From contig CM028898.1 in the NCBI GenBank assembly GCA_016801885.1, forward strand, positions 1,860,001 through 1,924,000: DNA of 64,000 nt, given 5' to 3'. Of the stretch, positions 12,686-23,413 are shown in pieces. The position numbers were made by a program, and so were the translations under genes. Every line of letters starts with the position of its first letter. The first letter of the stretch is position 1. The notes under the pieces are model-generated. The model saw nothing but the letters and a program-made list of their open reading frames with translations. It had not been told where the DNA came from and made no database searches. The stretch comes from Toxotes chatareus (Eukaryota > Chordata > Actinopteri > Toxotidae).

Positions 12686-14436
12686 CATGCCTTACACTGT
12701 TTGGCTAGGCAGAGGAATATAAAATTGGACGGTGCTATATGGCTAATGCAATCTTCCATTTTATTTGTTCCCTTTAGCAATTTCAAGATGGTTTACTATT
12801 GGTGGAAAGAACACATTCACATGTCAGGGCTCTCCAAAGTAAAACTCTAGATGAAAGAACCTTGTAAATTTAGTGAGCCTCCATGACTGAATTCACTGGC
12901 TGCAGCGATTCCATTTAAATCAACAGATTTTGGGCCAAAGTTTTGCTGTTATAAATGTTGGTGTGACTGAGCTTGAACACTTCGATTTCAAATCCACTCT
13001 AGTTCTTCACAGGTCAAAGAAAGATTTCTTTATGGCTCTAAGACAAAATGAAGATAGTGGTTTCCCAGTACAGGTGTAAAGTAGAAACACACAGATAGGA
13101 AAGAAGGAAAAAAAAAAGTTTCAGTTTTGAGAAAGAACACTAATAATCCCACCCTGGGGGGCTCCAAACATCTCAGGCAAAGTCTGCTTTTATGATAACA
13201 ACTACACCAAAGCAGCATAATAAATTTCACAGTGCCATGGCATCTGAAGTGGTGCACATTGCAATTTTAACATGTAATCATATCCTGTTCTTTCATCCAA
13301 AAGAGATAAAAATATTTCACAAAGGACCTGGAAGGGCACAGAGTAATTCTGACTTTGTTTTTCAGTCTTCCTCATATTGACTACATAGAAAAAAGAAAAT
13401 AAAACTTTAGAATTGAAACTGTATTGCAGTTTAAGTGGAAGTTTTTCCAGGGCCCAGCAGTGCTGGACAGGAGGCCAGCCTTCCTCTAATGGTTTGGAAA
13501 GTCCAAGTCACTGCTTCTTAGCTGGCCAATGCACTGATTTAGGCACACTCCAATCAAAGGTAGTGTTTACTTCATAGTTCATTTCCTATAAAAAAAAGAA
13601 AAGGAGAATCAATTTATCATTTTGAGAAATTAGTTGACAAACAGGAACCTTTTTCTTTTTCGCTGGGAGGCCAACTAATGTTTTCTTTGCTTTTTAGCTT
13701 GTGGCAGCGGAGATTTGCCCTCAGAGAAAATAGCCTTTTCTGGATCAGGTCCAGCCAGCCCACCCCTCTGAAATTGAACCTGCTCTCCAGTGTTACAGAA
13801 GCAAGGCTGTTTGGAAGGGATAGCAGAGGGAGGGGGGCGGGGTTGTTCGGCCACCTCAGGTTCCATTAAAGACAAGCAAGCAGGGCAAGCCAGAGACCCT
13901 CGATTAAGCTGCGCTTTGAGCGTTTGGTGAATGAACAGGGGGAAAAAAAAAAAAAAAAAAGGTGTAAAAAGTAATATCCTCGAGGGCTTGGTGGGTAATT
14001 CTCAATCACAACTCTCTCTTTGTACTGAGACCTTTGCTTAGTCACCTCAATTATACTGTACCACCTTGCTCTAATCTGGGACTTTCTTCTATGGCTCACA
14101 CAACATGACAGACAGCATTTCCATACTAATGCCTAAGGAGCCATCATGAGGGTGTGTACACGTTGGTGTGCGTGTGTGTTTAGTTGAACAGAAATGAGAG
14201 GTTGAATTCTAATTGGAGGCCTGTTTGCTCCAAGGCCGTCTCTCGAGACTCTATTTGCCGAGACCTCTTGCTGAGAAAGTTAGCAGGGTGTCTTGAAATG
14301 AAGATGGTGGTAAAAAAAAAATAAATAAAAAAATAAAGTGGTGTTTTAGTTGGAGAGCTTCTAAACATGGTAGGACTGCGTTTTTTTTTTTTTTTTTTTG
14401 CTTCCTTGTCCCTGACTTTCAGATCTAAATGATTGA

Positions 14437-14473
14437 TGTTCCTGTTTCTGTGTTTCTTCTCGTCACCTCACAG
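14437..14473 (+). other. ca10: Splice acceptor of ca10 exon 2
   Basis: A long pyrimidine-rich run (TTCCTGTTTCTGTGTTTCTT) leads to CTCACAG. The AG at 14472-14473 gives phase 1, completing an Ala codon with two exon bases (CA). A second AG five bases downstream (14477-14478) would remove two conserved residues and shift the frame, so the first is preferred. Confidence 0.9.
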
Positions 14474-14548
14474 CACAGCCGAATCCGCCGAAAATTCACG
14501 AAGGATGGTGGGCGTACAAGGAGGTGGTGCAGGGGAGCTTTGTTCCAG
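14474..14548 (+). CDS. ca10: Carbonic anhydrase-related protein 10, coding exon 2
   Basis: This 75-bp internal exon comprises 2 bases finishing an Ala codon, 24 whole codons, and 1 base starting the next (Val) codon. It translates to (A)QPNPPK followed by IHEGWWAYKEVVQGSFVP. That is the hallmark start of the mature CA-like domain in CA10; the paralogue CA11 reads DWWSYKDNLQGNFVP at this place, so ca10 is preferred (ca10a versus ca10b cannot be decided). The family is a secreted CA fold lacking the zinc-binding histidines needed for catalysis; it is neural and known to bind neurexins on the cell surface. The exon lies just after the signal peptide, whose exon is not seen. Both splice sites are strong and the phases (1 in, 1 out) match the expected continuation into VPSFWG. 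No frameshift or stop is present. Confidence 0.95.
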
Positions 14549-14554
14549 GTAAGC
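14549..14554 (+). other. ca10: Splice donor of ca10 exon 2
   Basis: The sequence CCAG|GTAAGC is a near-perfect match to the donor consensus (CAG|GTAAGT). It leaves one base (G) of the next codon in the exon, consistent with a Val codon split across the intron. Confidence 0.93.
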
Positions 14555-14899
14555 CTAAAAACAGTATGCAACACTTTGATGAATGGAAGTTTCCCACAGA
14601 ATACTCATTTCCCTGCAAACGCTTTAAACACACTGTGTGCTTGATCCTGGAGTCAGAGCTTATTACATATTTAAGATAACATCGGGCCACCTTGCCAATG
14701 GCAATAGTTTTATTTTCTCGTTCAGACAAGACCTCTTTGCCCTTCCCACACAGCGAACGCTTTTCGCTGATTGATTGACGGCAGCTCGCTGTTCTTTCCA
14801 CCTTCTCCATCTTGTTGTGTATCTGCATGTCAGGCCAATTATTTTCCTGGGATTGTGATTTTCTGCTGAGCTGAGGTGCTTTTGATAAAGCCTGCAGGT

Positions 14900-15075
14900 G
14901 GCTGTGTGTGTGTGTGTGTGTGAGTGTGTGTACGTGAGCTAATGTCTGTCCTTATGAGGACCAAATGTCTGTGTATAGAGTGAAGAGTTGGGAAAATTCA
15001 AATAGAGGACATTTTGTGGGTACTCACTTCTGCAAACATCGAGGTTAACTTTGGTTTAAGGTTAAGGTGAGCAAG
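14900..15075 (-). repeat. (TG)n plus linked GTCCTCAC-type repeat, copy 1
   Basis: A TG microsatellite (about 14902-14931) is followed by TGTCCTTATGAGGACCAAAT, then GAGGACATTTTGTGGGTACTC and GGTTTAAGGTTAAGGTGAG. The same ingredients in reverse order and orientation (CCCTAAACC, GTCCTCAC, then CA repeat) occur at 23085-23412. It is a composite interspersed repeat family common in fish genomes: GTCCTCA units and GGTTAAGG-like units attached to a dinucleotide array. Classification beyond that is uncertain. Confidence 0.65.
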
Positions 15076-16885
15076 GAGATTTCATATGATGGAAAAAAGT
15101 TCAGGCTTATTTATTGCACATTATAAAACCGAACAAATGTAAGGTCTCATCAGATCATTACATTAAAACTTGAATTGTAAAATTACACATAGCAAGGCCA
15201 CTGCTTTCAATGAACTCATCTTCTAAGGCACTGTTAGTGGAGATAAGCAGTTCTTGCAGTGTTCTTGCACAATGCAGTTACTGTAGCTACATAAAAGGGT
15301 TAGTAAGCTTTAAACAACTAGGGCAGCGCCTGTACAAAATGTGCCAGTCGGTCTGTGCTGCACCGCTTTGCAGCAATAGTGTCTGGGTGACGGTGTAGAA
15401 AGTGTTGTTGCAGTTGACCTCCGCCTTTCTTAAAAACCTGGCATGTGCACACTGTCAGTTGTCGGGGTGCTGCACTGCTTTTTTTCAGTTAACTTGTAGA
15501 AAAATTATGTTTGAAGGTTCCTGGAGATCCAAAAAGCCTTCATAGCTTTCAGTGCATTTCCTTGGATCCTCAGCAATGCTGCTGTGAAGTTTGAAGTCGA
15601 TCAGATGAGCGCTTGTTGAATCGAAATACAGACAGACAGAGATTCCTCCAATTATAGTTAGATGCTCTTCATCCTGTCCCATATCCCGAGGAATTACATT
15701 CATATTTGACAGATCTGCACATTTCTATTTATGTGCTTTGGCAATGTTCAGAGCAAATGCAGGAAATAGTGTATTCTTTATTTAGTGATGCAGAAAGTAG
15801 TTTGGTAGGTCAGGGTGGTGGATGGGTGTGTAGCATGTAGCATGAGTTTGCATCTCATTACAGCCAACCAGTGGAAACACTGAAGTCCCTTAACTTTGAC
15901 TGACTTTCTGCTTGGACATGTTAACTCTCATACAACAAGGGTAGGCCTGGTGATCTTTCCTTTTGTTGAAAGTGGCTCAGATGGTGTGAGAAACAGCAGC
16001 CATGACAGCTGAGTGTTAACCCTAAGACCTTTCAATCAATTTAAACACACCTTTCCTTTAAGTATTAAGACATACAGGCGTTGTACTTCTATCAAAAATA
16101 CCACTGACCTCAGTGCAGTGCCAGTTTTTGTGGAGCCAGAAGAGCCAGCCAGTCTGAAGGTGTTTTTACAGTAGCGTGGGTATTCAGTCATAACTGTGCA
16201 ATTTCCGCTCGACTTTGTGAATCAGGGTGGTGAGATGTTTTTTCTGACACAAACATTTTAAGTTCATCTTAAAACTTTAAAGCGGGAGCTGAGGATTTAA
16301 GTTGTCATATCGTGGTGCAGGCTGCGGTTAGGGATGGGGCCTTAGGGAATCAAAGCATCGATGTAATACAGCACAGTGAGGTAGTGTGGTATTGTGGTGA
16401 GTACACAGAGAGTAAAAGCATCTGTTTCCCAAAGCAAACACTACAGCGTTCCCAGCATGTCCAGGCATACATAAATAAGTGCCTGTTTGTCCTTCCCTCT
16501 GGCACCGACCACTTGGCGGTTTTGCTGCTCTGTTTATATCTCAGCTATCTCTTCTTGCAGTTCTCCACGGCACACTTGCTTTACTAACCACCCTACAACA
16601 GCTGGAGCAGTTAAACACTATTCATGATCCTCCCGTGGCCGTGCAGAGAATTCCCAACCCTAGTTACCTTGTTGTGCAGCCAGCGGGATTTCGTCGCTGG
16701 GACATAACAGAGAAAAGGAAGCATTTATCACTGCAAATGAAGCTCGTTTTAATGATGCAGGGAGAAATAATATTGATGGAACATATTTTCTTATTGGACT
16801 TCTGCTGCTTGGACAGTGGTGAGTGGTGATAAAAGATTTCATTGAAAATTTAAAGAGTTTGTGCAGTGGAATTTTAGTGACACAC
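15076..16885. other. Intronic stretch with one protein-like antisense frame
   Basis: Mostly featureless. Contains a minus-strand frame at 15482-15703 (listed separately). The segment 16640-16760 (CCCGTGGCCGTGCAGAG ... GGGATTTCGTCGCTGGG) is GC-richer with no repeat signature and may be a conserved non-coding block; this is an unverified impression. Confidence 0.5.
15482..15703 (-). pseudogene. Protein-like antisense frame, 72 codons, identity unknown
   Basis: On the minus strand an ATG frame runs 72 codons to TGA. It has balanced composition (segments DEEHLTIIGGISVCLYF and EGFLDLQEPSNIIFLQV) and a purine-first codon pattern. Four codons upstream of the ATG remain plausible before a CAG; the frame closes with TAG just beyond. 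The acceptor there lacks a polypyrimidine tract. No family was recognised. Frames this long are expected by chance many times in a window of this size, so this is at best a coding relic. Confidence 0.2.
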
Positions 16886-17045
16886 ATGGTAAATGGACTG
16901 CATTTCTAGTCTTATCGGCCCCATTCATCCGGCACGTTTCAGGGGCACAAAGGATACTTTGACATGCGGACTGAAAGAGTCAGGGATCAAACCACCGACT
17001 TTCCAATTAGTGGACGGCCTGCTCTGCCTCCTGAGCCACAGCTGG
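16886..17045 (+). repeat. Teleost interspersed repeat ('GGTAAATGG...GAGCCACAGC')
   Basis: Begins GGTAAATGGACTGCATTTCT and includes CTTTGACATGCGGACTGAAA, GGGATCAAACCACCGAC, TTCCAATTAGTGGACGGCC and CTCCTGAGCCACAGCTG. This series is characteristic of an abundant fish interspersed repeat containing a tRNA-like 'GGATCGAACC' box. The copy is diverged and internally deleted between the head and the tail. It may be a non-autonomous DNA element rather than a SINE; I cannot decide. Confidence 0.65.
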
Positions 17046-19590
17046 AGGTTGTTATATGTTCTTATGCACATGAGGACACAAAAACATGTAACCACGTTTG
17101 CTCATTTTGAAAGTAACGCTTCTCAGCTCCCTGGCTATTTCATAAATTGCTTATTTATCCGAGATTATCAGTGCAACAGCTCAGGAGACATCTGTACAAT
17201 CTAGTTTTTGAATATTGTATCATCTGACAGTTGTGCGGGTTCATATCAAAACTCAAGACTTATGTATTTGATTGGCAGCCAGGGTAATATTATGGAAATT
17301 GAAATGGAAATGATACTCCCTCCTCACTGGGAAAAGCAATAACATCACTGTAAGTCTCCACCCGGCTTTGGTACCAATGGCTCATTTCGCTTCTCTCATC
17401 TCTCTCCTCTCAGCGCAGGGCTAAAACCCGCGGTCCATCCAGCATCTTAAAACATTTGCACCCCAAGGTTAGCAAAGCAAATGTAATCACATTCTCAGGC
17501 CCGTGTCACTGCGCTTGACCTTTGGAATATTGCTTATCCATTCTGAGCTCTCTCAATTAGCTTTGCTCTCACCTCCTCTTTCGCCGCCGTGTCTTAATGT
17601 TTAATTATTTCAGCCAGGGTTAAAAGGTAAGCTGTCTGTCATCGGTCTCACTCACTGTTGTGGCTTCTTTTTTACAGTGCAAACATGTCCGCCTGGACCA
17701 TTTATTCCAGTGCTGTGTCTTTGAATGCTATATTAGTTAGCACATTTTACTGTAATTAATGGAAGCACACAGGCCGTGTGTGATTTATTTAATTTATGCA
17801 CTGCTTAGTTTGTGTCTACTGTGTGAGTTTATAATTCAGCTGGACTTTAATTAACATGGCAATGCAAATACACAAAGAAATTATGTGGATGGGGGGAAAA
17901 AAAAATAGTGAAAGAAAGTGGAGCGTGCATTCCAAACAGCTAATAAGCTGCCACTGTAATGCTCCTGAGTTTTTTTTTTAACAATGTCACCAGTACTGAA
18001 GGTGAGTGTTGTTTTTGGGAGCAGAGTTTATTTGAATCATAATAAAAATACTTCCTTTATGGACTGGTACAGTTCAGTCTTTACTCAAACAAAATAAATC
18101 ATGTGACACAAGCTGCCCATATGAATAATTTATTATAGAATAAATACATATAAATAAAAAAAAAAAAAAAAAAAAAAAAACCATTAGATGAATTGTGATT
18201 CTGAATTTTACATAGCATTTTACCCTGCTGAACAATGAACTGCACACTTCACGAAGAAGTTCATGTTATGCTTGAAACTACATGATCAGGATTTGGTCTG
18301 ATCCATGGTTTTATTTTTTTAACTGACCGGTATCCTTCCTGAAGATTGATCCGTTACAAAAAGAATGAGAGAGATTTTCAAAATAGAGGTTTGTTTTTGT
18401 GAATAAGAAAAACTTTTTTATGAATATCTTCATATTGTATTATTTATGGTATTGAGCCAGTTCACCATTGCTGTTCTTTGTTCATTGTTGTCTGAGTGTG
18501 TATCAGGGGCCTCATGTGAAGGAGATCGAAGGTGAGATAGAAGCTTTGATTTAAACAGGGAGGGCCTCTGCATGCCTCAGGCTGTGTGCATGGGCTTTTA
18601 TTTAAGAAATGATCCTGTCACATTTATAAATGTTTGGCTGCTGCAGATGGCAACATGTACAAGAGGAGAAGTGGGTCTGACTGTATTTAGATGAGAGTGT
18701 ACCTGAGAGAAGTGTTGATGCTGGGAATGTGAGAGAAGGGTGGCTGCTACTTAATGTGATTTTACACCATTTCTTTTAAACTGTCTCCTGGGTTTTGCTG
18801 GGAATTCTTCCTCAAATTTAAATCTGAATTCAAAGTCTTTCAGTCCTTTTCCAAGGTTGTAGCCAGGATTTTAGAAATACTGATGCTTTGAGTCGAAGTT
18901 GGTGACAGAAAAATTACTTTTCCTGTGACTGTTTCACAATAAAAGCCACTCTGTGCTTTGCCAGTTGAATGCCTTCCAGAACCAGCAGCAGTAGGACATG
19001 CAAGGTTAGAAATATCAGTTGACAAAACAATTTTAACTCAAGATCCACTTATTCACTTGTTCCAAAGCTTTTGACCATGCTGTCAACAAAAGGAGTTAAG
19101 CTGCAGCCGCTCAAACCTTCCATTACTCTCACAGTTTTTACAACCTCTCGTCCATGTTGGCCCATGAAAACTCAGTAAATCCATCTGCTGATGAAGTCTG
19201 TGTGATACAGTCGAAAGCTCTTGAAACTAATCTTGAGAAAAAAATACAAGGGACATGACCCAGTGGCATCAACGGTGCAGTTATGCAGCTCTGCTGCCTT
19301 CTTTTCGCTGCCAGCTCCCTCCTCCTCCTAGATGAGCCGTCTGACGGCCTCTGTGTGCCAACACAACTTAGGGTTTGGATCCATTCGTCCCTCTGTGTGG
19401 CCGTAATCCTGCTGCAAGTCTCACAGTTGAAGTGATGTAATGGTGCATCACTGCAGAGTCTGGAGCAGTAGGGCTTTTCCCATGTTAGCTCCTACCTGGG
19501 GCTAGTGATAGAGCTGTGGAAGCAGCAGTGATGAGGGGGAGGATGGAGAGAGGAAGAGCTGAACGGCAGGAGAGGAAGGAGCTACAAAGA
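17046..19590. other. Intronic stretch with candidate regulatory block
   Basis: The part 17380-17960 carries several TAATTA/ATTAAT homeodomain-type cores (around 17600-17610, 17752-17762 and 17848-17856), an ATGCAAAT octamer-like site near 17862 and little low-complexity DNA, which is typical of conserved vertebrate intronic enhancers. The rest (18180-19590) is ordinary. At 19190-19235 the motif CTGATGAAGTCTGTGTGATACAG resembles tails of retroelement 3' regions. Confidence 0.4.
18156..18180 (+). repeat. Poly-A run (25 nt)
   Basis: Homopolymer of 25 A preceded by AAATACATATAAAT. It could be a degraded retroelement tail, but no recognisable body lies upstream. Confidence 0.9.
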
Positions 19591-19706
19591 GGGGGTGGGG
19601 GGGGGGGGGGTTACTGCAGGGCAGAGAGCGATGAGAGGGCTCAGAGAGACTGACACAGGGATACTTTCATGGAGCTAATAGTGTAACACACACACACACA
19701 CACACA
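19591..19706. repeat. G-run and short (CA)n
   Basis: GGGGGT plus a run of about 14 G occupies 19591-19610, and a 21-bp CA run occupies 19686-19706. Between them is purine-rich unique sequence. Homopolymer G of this length is prone to sequencing and assembly error. Confidence 0.85.
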
Positions 19707-22700
19707 GTCCACATGATAAGATCTTGTCCCAGGGTTAGGTATCCATATTAGAAGACTTTGTTGTTGTTGTTTGCTTACACTGTATGTAAAGAATAAATCA
19801 AGATGAATGACGCTTAGAATTACAGTGGTCGTTGTTACACATTCAATATTTAGGATAATGTCAAATAATGAGATGATTAGGATTAATTATGTAGAAAATA
19901 AAAACCATAAAATAACAGCTAATGCCAACTGAATGTTCTGTTCACCATGTTGGTGTATAAGTTATTATTATTGTTTTATTTAATTAAATTAAATTTATTT
20001 ATTTATTTATTTATTTGGGGTAGTGGGTGATACATTTCAGCTCAGTAGATGCTTTGCTTTTTAGACATCTAACGTCACATCGTTCCCTCTTCATTCCCGC
20101 CACAGTGTGACTGTGATATGACACAGCATTGGCAGCATATTGATATTTTCTAATTGTTTTGGGTCCTGTTCAACCACTACTGACTCTGCTAATTTTGTTT
20201 TTTCTGTTTCTGCTGATTTGCGACAATAGGATTTAAACTTCTGCAGTGTGAATTCTTTTATTGGGGTCTGGGGAAACATCTGTATGACTGAAACTTGCCC
20301 GCAAATGTAGCAAAACAGCCAAAAAAAATAAATAAATACTTGTGTAGCAGTTTAGAGATATCGATTATGGAGCAGTGATGATCACAGACACACATGAAAA
20401 ACAAAAGGTGAAATTCGATAAATTAAAATGAGGAATTTACGACAGATTTGTGCAGTTATGACTTGGCCGAATCCAACTTGGAACGCTTTCGATCCGCAAT
20501 GGAAAAAATATGAAAATGCTCTTCCATGAGGCCCGATGCCCAATCTGCTTTGGCAGAAAAGTAGCCCCAAAGAAAAGCAGTGACAATGAGCTGTGTGGAT
20601 TGTCCTGATAAATATGAAAGATCTTGGAAAGACAGCTTGCTGTTGATTTTTTTTTTTTAAATGTAATTTTTCAGTTCTGTGCCTATCACACACCAAATTC
20701 CTTTCACGTCAGGTTGGTTAGGGGAAGTAATCTGAAGCCGATATTTCAAAACCCAGCCAAATAAAACCTGAGCCACACATACCTGCATGGCAACAAACCC
20801 CTTGATTGTTGAGGAAAACATGGATTTCTATGTAAATTGGGTGAAGTGATCCTTTAAAAAGTGCATTTGCTGAAAGAGTTTGGAGCTCAGCTGTTATGTC
20901 AGCCGCTCTCCTGATTTAAATGCGATAAAACCTGTTGGCACAAGTGTTGAGTGATGTACTGCGGCGCTCTAGTTAGGATTATTGTTGTGTTTTCTGCTGT
21001 TAACAAACCATGGAGGACGGCTCTTGATCTTGAATGTGCCAACATCCTATCTAATCATCAGAACTTATCGTACATCTGCACATCTGATGCACCATTTTCC
21101 AAGGCCCTCAACCCCCGTCAGAGCGTTTTGTCACAGCTTCTCATCACCGGAATTTAATTTAATCCTGTGTTTTCCCCTCCTCACACTCTTGTTTGATAGC
21201 CACTTTTGTTCCCAGCAATCAAACAAGCACAAGCAGTTTTTCTAGCAGGCTTGTGAGTTGATTAACACTTTTTTTTTTTTTTTTTAACGTCCCACTGAGA
21301 CAAGAACCAAGCACCAATTATAGAATTTTAGCCACCAGTAGCAATGTTGTGAAAAATCCCCTTAAATGTTTTGGATACTCCAGCTAAGCCCCTCTCTGAG
21401 TCAATGGACGAGATAGCGGGGCTCCTCTTTAAGTGACAATCGCTGACACGGACCCCGCCGGCAGGGCCGAGCGAGATTTGCCGTCAGCAGGTTTATGGGA
21501 AGAAAATGGAAATCTAATAGCACGTTGCCGGCTTGTTTTGTGTGTACCCAAAACCAAGCTGCTGTGCTGGAGGTCGAAATAAGTCATATATTAAATATCT
21601 GAAATTTGCAGAGGCTGCTGTAGTGAGGGAGGGCAGGTCTGATGAAGAGAAGCCTCTCAGTGGTGGGATCAGTGCAGAACATGGTTTCTGACAGCCAGCA
21701 CTGCACACCAGAGGCTATACCATGGGCCTCGAGTATCTAACTAAACAGATGTGGCTGTATTGGAGACAACAGTTGCAGGAGAAATTTCTCCTACCCATCA
21801 TGGTGAAATATTACCTTCCGTGCTGATATGCTGCTGCACTAGTCTTCCACTTTGGTGCACAGTGGTACCATCCCAGTCTTTTTCCTCTTTTTAGTTTAGC
21901 GTTAAGGTATCCACAAATAGAACTGGAAACACTGTGGGTCAGTTCAAATATGGGAAAAAAGAAAAGAATCTTCCAGGATATTGTGGGTACAGCAGCCTTT
22001 TTCTGTCTGGGTGGAGACATTTCCTACATCCACTGCACTCACATAGTTTCTCTCAGCTACGGACTTACATTTAATTCCACAAATCCCTGTAGTCGTGTGC
22101 ACTCTTCACCAAATCTATTCTTTATCTCACATACTGAAGGTCGTGATATTTTGTCAATTTAAGGTTGTTTGGATTCATATAATTTGATGAACATTGTTAG
22201 GACCAAGCAGTCTGGCTTAAAGAAACCACCATTTGTTTAGAGCTTCACCTGTAATGATCAATAGCAGTTACTTATGAAAGAAAAGTAGGAAAAAAAAAGA
22301 AAATAATTTGAAACAATAGTAGCAGCCTTTATCTTTGAAATTGAGGTCAAGTGAAAAAACAGCAACTTAAGTTTGAGCTAAACTCAGCTGACTTTCCAAA
22401 TGACATGAAGGTAGGTTATACACAGCCAAAGGCTAGTCTACACAGACACACAGGGGGCAGGAGTAATTAACTCTATACTTCAAATTAACCTTAAAACAAA
22501 GAGTTAGATTTTGTTGTAATCCAGACTACCCAGTGGCACACATACATGAAAGAGAACTAAGGTAAAACATAAATTTTACAGCAAATATAAATGAGTTAAC
22601 AACAGACTGTTAACTAAAATGCATGACTTCAAATTAGCAAACTGAACTGTGTGCCGTCTGAAAACAGAAGACTTTGTTTGTGAGTTTACTGATCATACAG

Positions 22701-23084
22701 TTTCAACAAAAACTGAACACGGTGACCAAAAGGAGGATTTACTGCAGCACTGTTGTATTCGGTTCCTGTGGTTGTATCTAGGTGTACCTAATATACCAGC
22801 AGCTGAGAGTGTGTATTGTCTGTCTGGCAATGTACTCGCCTGCTGTTGACTGTGCAAGAAGTGGGCATTTCACATTATATATTAATGTATGTTGCACCTG
22901 CAAGAGAGGGAAAAGAAGAAAAGAGAACAAAGGGAGGATAAGGAAAGGCAATATGAATAGAGGACAGGAAAAAATGCATTTATTTCAGCCTCCAAAAACC
23001 CCTGTCACTGGCATAATTATACTGGATGTACTTACACTGCACCAATATCCTACTGTTGTGTCGTACTGTTACTGTTGTTGTGCA
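19707..23084. other. Intronic stretch, no gene seen
   Basis: Contains an (ATTT)n run at 19991-20016 and a T run at 21269-21285. Two segments are unusually GC- and motif-rich with no simple repeat: 20455-20600 (GGAACGCTTTCGATCCGC) and 21390-21540 (GACACGGACCCCGCCGGCAG). These are candidate regulatory blocks. Short frames on both strands are unremarkable. Confidence 0.45.
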
Positions 23085-23324
23085 GTTGCTGGGCACCCCC
23101 CTTGACCCAATCTTGACCATCACAGCTAAATGGCAAAGCCCGACCCTAAACCTGATTCTAACCCTGAATCCCCAAAACCCCAATCAGCCTTTTGAATGTG
23201 TGCCAGAAAGTGGTGACTGTGCAAAATGTCCTCACTGTCCCAGAATGTCCTCACTCCAGTGAGGACACTCAAACTGGTCCTCACATACAATTTGTAGCCA
23301 TACAATTACACATATACTAATGCA

Positions 23325-23412
<88 letters not shown>
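23085..23412 (+). repeat. GTCCTCAC-type repeat, copy 2, with the longest (CA)n in the window
   Basis: Body: CCCGACCCTAAACC, TAACCCTGAATCCCC, then iterated ATGTCCTCACTG / AATGTCCTCACTCC and a GAGTGAGGAC-type inverted motif (TCCTCACTCCAGTGAGGAC). This is followed by a (CA)n of 87 bp (23326-23412). It is the reverse-oriented counterpart of copy 1 at 14900-15075. The TCCTCACT/AGTGAGGA pair can form a small hairpin. Confidence 0.7.

Positions 23413-23413
<1 letters not shown>

Larger units (their letters stand above)
11350..14436. other. ca10: Intronic stretch upstream of ca10 exon 2
   Basis: Non-coding. Contains a pair of related motifs at 12.07 and 12.47 kb, a possible hAT-derived patch near 12.6 kb (both listed separately), and A/T runs at 13943-13960 and 14381-14399. 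The segment 13860-13940 (around GATTAAGCTGCGCTTTGAGC) is less repetitive and more motif-dense than its surroundings, as conserved intronic elements often are; that is only an impression. Confidence 0.5.
1..14473 (+). other. ca10: ca10 intron 1, 3' part
   Basis: This is the sequence upstream of the recognised ca10 exon. The exon starts in phase 1 (two bases completing an Ala codon), so a preceding coding exon with the start codon and signal peptide must lie 5' of it. I searched by eye for an ATG exon encoding a hydrophobic leader and ending one base into an Ala codon, and found none here, so the first coding exon is probably outside the window. The interval ends in a strong polypyrimidine tract and CAG acceptor. 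Assignment as intron 1 is inference from known ca10 gene structure. Confidence 0.75.
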
